Below are positions 45,300 through 64,000 of a DNA stretch of 64,000 nucleotides, one piece after another (the first letter of the stretch is position 1; every line of letters begins with the position of its first letter). A program made the position numbers and the translations under genes. The notes under the pieces were generated by a model that was given only the letters and a program-made list of their open reading frames with translations, made no database searches and was not told the origin of the DNA. This DNA comes from Argentina anserina. Lineage: Eukaryota > Streptophyta > Magnoliopsida > Rosales > Rosaceae. Location of the stretch: contig NC_065875.1 in the NCBI RefSeq assembly GCF_933775445.1, forward strand, positions 16,119,555-16,183,554, written 5' to 3'.

Positions 45300-46890
45300 T
45301 TTGTTCTTGATGTTCTGTGTAACTTTTGTTATTTTGATTCATTATGAAAGGTAATAACTACAGGTTAATTTGTAATATTTTTGCTACTTATAAATCAAAT
45401 GATGGTAATGCTTTCTGGGATTGTGCTGCAGGTTATTGTGAACTTTGGAGTAAAGATTCAATTCATTTGTTCTTGGGAGAAAGTATATGTAAACGTTAAT
45501 GAATTGATATACATCCATTCTTCTCTTCAAAAGTCTGTTTAGCCACATAAATAGCACAACATTTGTTCCATTGTATACACAATTGCTCAAAAATGTATGA
45601 GGATTTTGCTTGAAGTTCAAGACACAAGTTTGTGCACTAAACTCAACTGCTAGAGTGAATTATAGTTCTCGTGACTATAAGTAAAAATGATAAGTCATGC
45701 CTTGCTCATACAAGAGATGAGTCTTTTTTCACGACAACTCTTGATATGACCCTCAATTTTATGTAAGATATACCAGTTTAGTTTCAGTATATTCACGTTT
45801 GCCCCATAAAGAGGTCATTAGTTAAACTCAAAAATTTCTGAGGTCTTTAATTTTTTTTTAATTTTGAGAAAAAAAGTCTTTAATTTCTTATTAATTCTTT
45901 TTTTTTTGGCAAGAAATTTCTTATTAGAGAAATTTTAAATACACACTCCTAATCACTTAATACACATCCATATTATTTTACAATTCAAATTATATTTTTT
46001 ATTTATGCCAAATGACTAAAATGGTCATGTGTAATATAAAATTTAAATATTCGAAATGGAAACTAATAAAGTACGAAACTAAAATTTTTACAAAGTTTCT
46101 ATGGAAATTTAAATGATTTTTTTGATAAACACTACATATTTTTGTCCATCAAAAGAATCATAATTTCAAAGTTTAGAACTCTAATTTGGTAATTTATGTT
46201 AAAGAAATTAAAATTCTCCTTCTACTAGATTTCAAATTATTTTTACATGCATATATACACCTCGTTTTTGCTTCATATGTAACAACAATTTAAGTTATGT
46301 CTTCTTCAACTTGTTTATTGTTTTCATGTTTTAAGATCTGAATAGAAATAAGGAGAACACTATATGTAATCAAATATGGACATCTATAAATGTCAGTATG
46401 TATAATTATATATAAATCATATCAAATAATTTAGACTGTGTAGTTAAATAAAAAGATATTTCATGGTTTTTGAGACAAAAATGACATTTTAGGTATTATG
46501 GGTTGTGTATTTAGTAAAATAGTAGATTGAAAATTTTAATATGTGGTGTATTGAATAAGAGGTGTTATCAAACTTCTCCTCTTATTAATCTTATATTAGT
46601 AATTAATGAGATTCACAGACAATGCCACTCCCGTATTGTCAATTTGGGCCAGACAAAGCTAAAGCAAAGTAAACAAGATCCGGTCCAGACCTCCCCCAAT
46701 GAAGCAAGGAACCAATTCCCTCGTCCCTACTCCCTAAATCCAACCCTCACAAACGCGCCACGTCACCCCTTGTACCCTAAACCCACCGAACCATAGTACC
46801 TCACACCACACCAATTCCCAATCAAAAACAACAGTACACAGTACTCCAGTAGTCCAGTCCCATCTTAAGCTTTCACCGTTAAACCGCGGC
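45300..46890. other. Intergenic, nothing recognised
   Basis: XXT 3' flank, then AT-rich DNA up to the PRMT4 promoter. No gene, repeat pair or RNA gene seen. Confidence 0.5.
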
Positions 46891-46894
46891 AACA

Positions 46895-46902
46895 CTATAA
46901 AA
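46895..46902 (+). promoter_or_regulatory. TATA box of PRMT4
   Basis: TATAAAAA about 150 bp before the start codon at 47052, placing the transcript start near 46925-46930. Confidence 0.6.
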
Positions 46903-47051
46903 ACCCCAAAGCTAAATAGTGTCCCCCTACTCCTTTGGCGGCTCCTGAAATTCTCCAACCTCCTCCAGAAACCCTAATCGGAAATTTCAAAAAAAAAACT
47001 CCGGGCGCTTTTTGTTTTGTTTTTGTAAATAAATTTAAATCGTGAATAAGG

Positions 47052-50000
47052 ATGGAGAATTCTACGGCGATGAAACCGCAGGAGTTTGCTCTCGTCTCCA
47101 TCTCCGAGCTCGGCTCGTCTTCTTCTTCTTCTCCGTCGTCGCCGGCGGTGGCTATGTTTAGCGCCGGTGAGAACGGTGCTGTGGAGCTTCGGTTTCAGCC
47201 GGAGTCTGAGTCGGCCGCTGCTGTCAATGTCGATCTTCAAGCTGCGAAGGTTTGCTTCTGTTTTTAGCTTAGAGTGCTGGTTTATATTTTGGTGTAGGAT
47301 TTGGTTGATATTGAGGTAAGTAGTAGAAGCAATGAAGTTGTGATTGAACTGTTGAGCTTTAGAGAATTTAAGTGTTTTGATGAGTAAGGAAAACAGAGGA
47401 AAATTTTAAGTGAGAGATTTCGATCGACGAAGAGAACAGTGAGATTCAGTGTGATTCTTACTTTTTTTTAAAAATAATTTTGAATTATTGATTGGATACA
47501 ATGATGAAGTGTTAAAGTTAGAAATATGATTTCGGTGAGTGTTTTTGTGTTGTTCAGCTATTCAAGTTAGGGCCGGTGCAGTCTGTATGCATATCTGAAG
47601 GCTCTGATGCTAGTAAAGAGGTAAACATAATACCGTACTATGTACATTTGCATTTGCAAGATCTACTTAGTAAGCTTTCGGTATGGAATATGTGGTTGAT
47701 GTAGTAACTTTGTAGTTTCGGAAGTCGGATAGGTGTTTTTGGTTATCAGAGTTTTTTGTATGATTTGTTAAATTCCTGCCTGGTGTTTTTTTGACATTGA
47801 TCGTTTTGGAAGTAGAAATTGTATTCGAGCGGCTTAACGATGCATTTTAAGAATGAGGAGGAGAGTGAAGCCTTCCATTGTGCGTTCGAGCAATGGAAGA
47901 AGTTGCTTGCTGGTGAAGGTGCTGTTTCAAAAGATGACTTGTCATTCTGAACTGTCATTAGTTTGTTATGCGAAATATTAAATTTACTATGACAAGCTTT
48001 TTCATCCTGGAAGTTTAATTTGTACTGGTTGTGTACAGTGTCACATAGCGGTTGTTTATTTCTGCAGGAAAATGCTTACCAAATGGAGAGTTATCATCTT
48101 CCAAAAGCAAGTTCGATGATAAAATAGAACCATCGTCTGCTAAAATGTACTTCCATTACTATGGACAATTGCTACACCAACAAAACATGCTACAAGATTA
48201 TGTGAGGACAGGCAAGTCACTGATCCATAACTTTACTCTCTTTTCAGCATTATGAATATTTCCAAATGTTACTGAGAAGTCAACTTGAATATTGTACATG
48301 AAGAGCAAATCTCTTTTAATCCCAGTAATAGATAATATCAATTCTTATGATCGTGTATGTCAGGCAAGTTTGAAATACCAAGAATAGCATGGCAAATCTA
48401 ATATTTATGCGCTATTTATCTTTCAGGAACCTATTATGCAGCAGTCATTGAAAACCGTGCAGATTTCACAGGTCGGGTGGTGGTTGATGTCGGAGCTGGT
48501 AGTGGGATTCTGTCATTATTTGCTGCTCAGGTACCCTTTTCTTTTCAATTAAACAAGTTCAGAACCTTAGATTTCATCTTCTGATTTGGTTCTGGCATAA
48601 TTCTCTAGTATTGTAATCTTCTTTATTCTTCCTACCACCATATAGGCTGGTGCGAAGCATGTTTATGCAGTGGAAGCATCTGAAATGGCAGAATATGCAC
48701 GCAAACTAATTGCTGGGAACCCTTCTCTGGGTCAAAGGATAACTGTGAGCTTTCTATCTATAATTTACCTGTTAATCTTATTATTCATTTATCTTATTCT
48801 CTTTTTGAATACTTTCATGTAAATATAGGTAATCAAAGGTAAAGTTGAGGAGGTTGAGTTACCTGAGAAAGCAGATATTCTTATCTCAGAGCCAATGGGT
48901 AAGCCTTTTGCATCTGCCAATTAATATGATTCTTCTTCGTCTCCTCCCCACCTTTCTTTTTGAGGGGTCTATTATGATCAGAGAAGCTTAAAACTATTTG
49001 ATATACTTCCAAATTACAGAATGAAATATTCAAAGTTCTGTGGTTTAACCTTTGTTTTCCTCTGCTGTTCTAATCTAGAGTTAAATTTGGCTTTAGGTAC
49101 ATTGTTAATTAATGAAAGAATGTTGGAGACCTATGTAATTGCAAGAGATCGGTTTCTTCGGCCAAATGGAAAAATGTTTCCTGGAGTTGGAAGGTAATAT
49201 ATGACCTTCTGATGCTTTCTATGTTCAGCTATTTAATATGTTGACACTGTTCGACTTGTGCCCTTGGACCCTGTCTAGAAATTTGACTCATTATATACTA
49301 GGCTCTAATGCTGCTCTTTATATGACTGAACTTACCCGTAATTAAAGATGTACATGTATATATACTTGCTGAACTTTTATGTATCAAGTGCCATTTGACT
49401 ATGCCTAATTATCAACCTTGGAACAATCAAGAATTAAGACCTTTCTGGAACACTTTAGGTGCCGTGAGAGTCTGGTTAATAGCCATGATAATATGTATAC
49501 ATTTATATGGGCAAAACATATTATTGCTTTACAGTAAATTCACCTTATTGATTTGTATTTACATACACACTTATGTTGCTTGCTTTTTTTTTAAATTGTT
49601 TATGTCCTAGTTTTTTGGGTGTATTCTGCTATGACTAATTTTGCTGCCCTCACTTTGTCCTCATTAATTTATGTTGACCTCTTCTGCAGGATACACATGG
49701 CACCTTTCAGTGATGAATTTTTGTTTGTTGAAATTGCAAACAAGGTGTGTCTGTTGTCGCTTGTCATCTATTCACTATGAAAGTATGGATTTTTGAATAA
49801 TGGATATGTTTTATGAAATTTGTGATCCGCCCACCATATACAGTATAACCAGCTAGAATGTCATTAGATTGTTTTTATAGGTCTGGTCATTCCTCTCTCA
49901 TTCTTTTTTCTCTTTGTCTTGACTAAATGAATATTAATGTTCCTGGTTCATCTATGTACAGGCTCTCTTCTGGCAGCAACAAAATTATTATGGTGTTAAT

Positions 50001-51672
50001 TTGACACCCTTGTATGGATCTGCATTCGAAGGATATTTTTCACAGGTCTTTATTTTCTTGCTTATTTATGATTCCATCAGATTTTTTCGTACCTGCAGTG
50101 CTCACTGTTCACAAACCTAGAATGTATTTGTGTTCAGTGCTGAATGGTTCTCTTGGCTATTGCTGTCGTCGTGGATATCATTCTGTATGTTTAGGGTAAA
50201 AACTTGAGTCATAAAATGTTTATCTTAATTACAAAATTGGGTTTCAACACCTGTTGATCCTTCAATGTCATTTTGTCAACAATCGATGCTGGCTGTTCAG
50301 ACCAACTCAAATCTGAAATGTCACCTTAGCAACATTTTTCCTCATCAGGTTAAGCTAGCTATATAATATCAGATTTGCAGCCAATATTGAAGTATAAATT
50401 AAGAATCTGTAAGATGGAGACACTGAAATCATAAAAGTTATAGGAATCTTGGACACATATTACCAAGATATTTCATTGCTAGAGCTTATTTGAACTGGGC
50501 ATAATTTGTCTCGGTCATAATTCTTTGATTCTCGGTCAGTTGATGGCTTCACACTTCCAGCTTGTAGAATCATTGTGTATTATATATCTGACTATGTTGT
50601 TGGTTGTTACACATTATAATGTGCTAAAATTATGCTACTCTATTTCTTGTACAGCCTGTTGTAGATGCTTTTGATCCGAGATTATTGGTGGCTCCGTCCA
50701 TGTCTCACTTGATAGACTTCAGTAGAGTAAAGGAAGAGGACTTGTATGAATTTGATATACCATTACGGTTTGTAGCTTCTGTAGGCACTAGAGTGCATGG
50801 ATTAGCATGCTGGTTCGATGTCTTATTTGGTGGGAGGTAATCTATTTTTGTGCACAAGCCCACTCCAAATTCTTTTCTAATTTTTTTTTATCATAACTGC
50901 TTTCAAACTTCTTTGTCACAGCACTGTACAACGGTGGCTTACCACTGCTCCTGGCTCACCAACAACCCATTGGTACCAATTACGCTGTGTTCTCTCGCAG
51001 CCAATTTATGTGATGGCTGGACAAGAGATTACTGGGCGACTCCACATGATTGCCCACAATTCTCAAAGTTATACAATTTATCTCACATTATCAGGTCTGT
51101 TTTATCTACTTGTGTTTATGTTGTGGATTTGTTTTCCTGGTTTGCTTACTTTTCCCATTCTCTAACAAGTTTTAATTTCCCTCATTAGCTAAAATGTGGG
51201 GCCCTGGTGCTGAACAAGGGGGTATCATTCAGTCATCGTCTTGTAAGCTCGATCTTAAAGAGCCTTACTATAGGATGTCGCAGCCACAGCCTTATGCAAT
51301 GGCCCAAGATCAACAACCACATCAGCAATTACACTCACAGGTACCCAGACCAGCAATACCAGTCTCTTTTTTTGTTTGGTAGTTTAATAAAATTTATTTG
51401 TCAAAAGTATGATGAGTTTAATTAAATCGACCAGGATCTCTAGAAGCAAACAAAAAATAAAAAAGAAGCATTACTGCCAGGTTTTGTCCTGCATTTGTCT
51501 ACATTCTTCTCACCAATATTGTGGCGGTGCGATCAGAGTAACCTGGTTCATGTTTTTACAGGATGTACCCATTGACTCCCTGGATTTTGAAGACCACGAT
51601 TTAATTCCAGAACCATTGCCAAGTTCAGGGCCCAAGATCACACTGGCAGAATATAAATCTAGCGGTCTTTGA
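47052..51672 (+). CDS. PRMT4: Protein arginine N-methyltransferase 4 (CARM1 homologue)
   Basis: Fourteen exons join in phase to 544 aa: 47052-47249, 47558-47620, 47816-47918, 48068-48211, 48427-48530, 48646-48744, 48829-48898, 49097-49193, 49690-49744, 49962-50045, 50655-50836, 50922-51094, 51189-51340, 51562-51672. A type I asymmetric arginine methyltransferase that uses SAM to methylate histone H3 (R17-type sites) and other nuclear proteins. It has a PH-like N-terminal domain, SAM motif [11 protein letters not shown] (187-196), the double-E loop with E258 and E267 (ISEPMG...NERMLE) and the THW loop (415-417). Length matches plant PRMT4a/b (about 530). Intron 4 has a GC donor (ACAG|GCAAGT); the others are GT-AG. 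The gene is intact and was named by recognising the family. Confidence 0.95.
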
Positions 51673-52497
51673 AGAAACTTATGATAATGCCTCATCTGTT
51701 TGTAACATAGAACTCTTTACTTCCATGTGCTATGGTTCCAAGTTCGAAGAAGACGTTTCAGTTCATTGGTGTCCGACTTTCTTACTTAGGGTTTGCCCCC
51801 TGTAAATTAGTTAATTATTTGAGTGCCTGTAGCAGATTTGTGCAATGTTATATTGATTTAACAAGGTAATTAATAAAAAAAATTATCGCCAAATTAATTT
51901 CAGGTCAATAAGGGTGTGCCCTTAAATTGGAATGATACCCCCTGCATTGCTTCTGAATAAACCCATGGTGGGTGTGAATCGTTTACTTGTCATTTGTCAG
52001 GCTCTCGGTTCCTCCCCAGGTCGAACAGGCCAAGCTTAGATCAGGAGAGAGACCTGGATTTTGTTGTCACTTTTGTTTTGGAGAAAGCTATCAGACATTT
52101 TTGATTTCTCCATTCTGCTTCAACAACTCAATGTCATTAGCAGCTTGATGCAGCGACATACAAGCACTTCGAACCATGACAATGTAAAGTTGTAAACCTT
52201 GATTATTTTCCACATTAGTAAACCTTATTTGTGCACAAATCGCCTCTTTTCTGAATCTTGACCCTTGAGTGTAGGATTTGGCATGTAGTCGTATCAATTT
52301 AAAACCCTAAAGATTATAGTTAGAATCCGTAGAGACTGTCTTTAACCGAGGATCGATAAAGAGGGTAGAACTGCGACCCACCCGTATTGACCGGGTTGGA
52401 ACCGGAATGAAAACAAACAAAAGGCAGTGAGGTATTTTATCCGTTGCGTTCTATAGAAGCGCAGAGCGTTTCATTTCCCTCTTCTCGTCCAACACTC
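51673..52497. other. Intergenic between PRMT4 and IleRS
   Basis: About 0.8 kb holding the PRMT4 3' UTR and the IleRS promoter. No clear TATA box and no other feature. Confidence 0.5.
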
Positions 52498-52526
52498 ATG
52501 AAGAAGAAGCTACTGCTGCTGTACCC

Positions 52527-52530
<4 letters not shown>
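52498..52530 (+). promoter_or_regulatory. uORF overlapping the IleRS start codon
   Basis: An upstream ATG opens a 10-codon frame (MKKKLLLLYP) whose TGA overlaps the predicted IleRS ATG as ATGA (52527-52530). A scanning ribosome using this uORF would end at the main start. It could damp translation, or favour the later in-frame ATGs in exon 1 (52575 region, ACAATGGCC context). Confidence 0.6.
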
Positions 52531-63542
<11,012 letters not shown>

Positions 63543-64000
63543 GTAAGTTCATATTCATCATCAGTTAGTACGTAGCCAGTCCTATGAGTATCTGAATTTA
63601 AGGCCAAAAATGGATTGCTTTATCCCCTTGTGGTCAAGCAAATAATCATATATTTCCTCTATCAGATGTTTTATTAATCTATATAGTAAATTTTAGGTTC
63701 CATTTATGCTGTTTCCATCCTTGTCTTAACTTTTTTAACTGGTGAAAAAGGAGACATGGGCAGGTTGATTTTTCTGATGGTGAATGGGATTAGCTGGAGT
63801 TTCTCTATTTAGTATTTCAAAAACCTTTCCTTTTGCATTTGTAATTTTTGGCATTTTACCTCACGGATTGTGACTGGATATCTCAGGATTTCTTTTTGGA
63901 AGGATTCATCTCAGGATTTAGATAGTCAAGCATTTATCTCAGGATATAGATAGTCAAAGTTTGACATGGCTTGTATAAAATTTGCTTACGCAATTGTTAC
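63543..64000 (+). other. IleRS intron with a small tandem duplication
   Basis: After donor CAG|GTAAGT the sequence is intron to the window end. At about 63907-63958, ATCTCAGGAT(T/A)TAGATAGTCAA occurs twice, with further ATCTCAGGATT words just upstream. Confidence 0.6.

Overview
This is nuclear DNA of a flowering plant, almost certainly a eudicot. It is AT-rich, with GT-AG introns (plus a few rare classes), plant-specific families (RALF peptide, xyloglucan xylosyltransferase, plant TSPO, PRMT4) and plant retroelements. Some repeats resemble Rosaceae ones, but I cannot name the species from sequence alone.

Layout. 1-2.6 kb: the 5' part of a protein phosphatase 2C gene (minus), running off the left edge, with a microsatellite-rich 5' UTR. 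2.6-8.1 kb: gene-poor DNA with a duplicated segment (one copy carries a small SINE-like insertion), decayed F-box/DUF295-like pieces and a retrotransposon remnant. 8.15-13.6 kb: a complete but dead Ty1/copia element with 5-bp target duplications. 15.7-18.7 kb: a divergent pair, an AlaX-type alanyl-tRNA editing gene (minus, apparently damaged in the middle) and an F-box gene (plus). 20-21.3 kb: 40S ribosomal protein S21 (minus), followed by a decayed duplicate of its promoter. 23.5-27.3 kb: AT-rich DNA with a MITE-like element and a SINE flanked by a 16-bp target duplication. 27.5-27.9 kb: a RALF peptide gene. 29.5-31.6 kb: heat-shock-factor-binding protein HSBP (minus), containing a U12-type AT-AC intron. 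33.2-33.8 kb: TSPO. 34-42.1 kb: a repeat block with a possible solo LTR, a five-copy tandem array, and a 4-kb non-coding LTR element (LARD-like) with its own internal minisatellites. 43.9-45.3 kb: XXT (GT34). 47.0-51.7 kb: PRMT4/CARM1. 52.5 kb to the right edge: organellar isoleucyl-tRNA synthetase, about 993 codons visible.

The genes do not form a pathway. They are ordinary housekeeping and cell-wall/signalling genes separated by transposon debris. The translation-related genes (RPS21, AlaX, IleRS) are not co-organised in any way the sequence shows. I found no undescribed defence or biosynthetic system. The most notable points are gene-structure features: the AT-AC intron of HSBP, GC-AG introns in PRMT4 and IleRS, a 10-codon uORF whose stop overlaps the IleRS start, and the broken AlaX gene with an unrecognised opposite-strand ORF where an exon half is missing. 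Exon boundaries were read by eye from splice motifs and reading phase, without transcript data.
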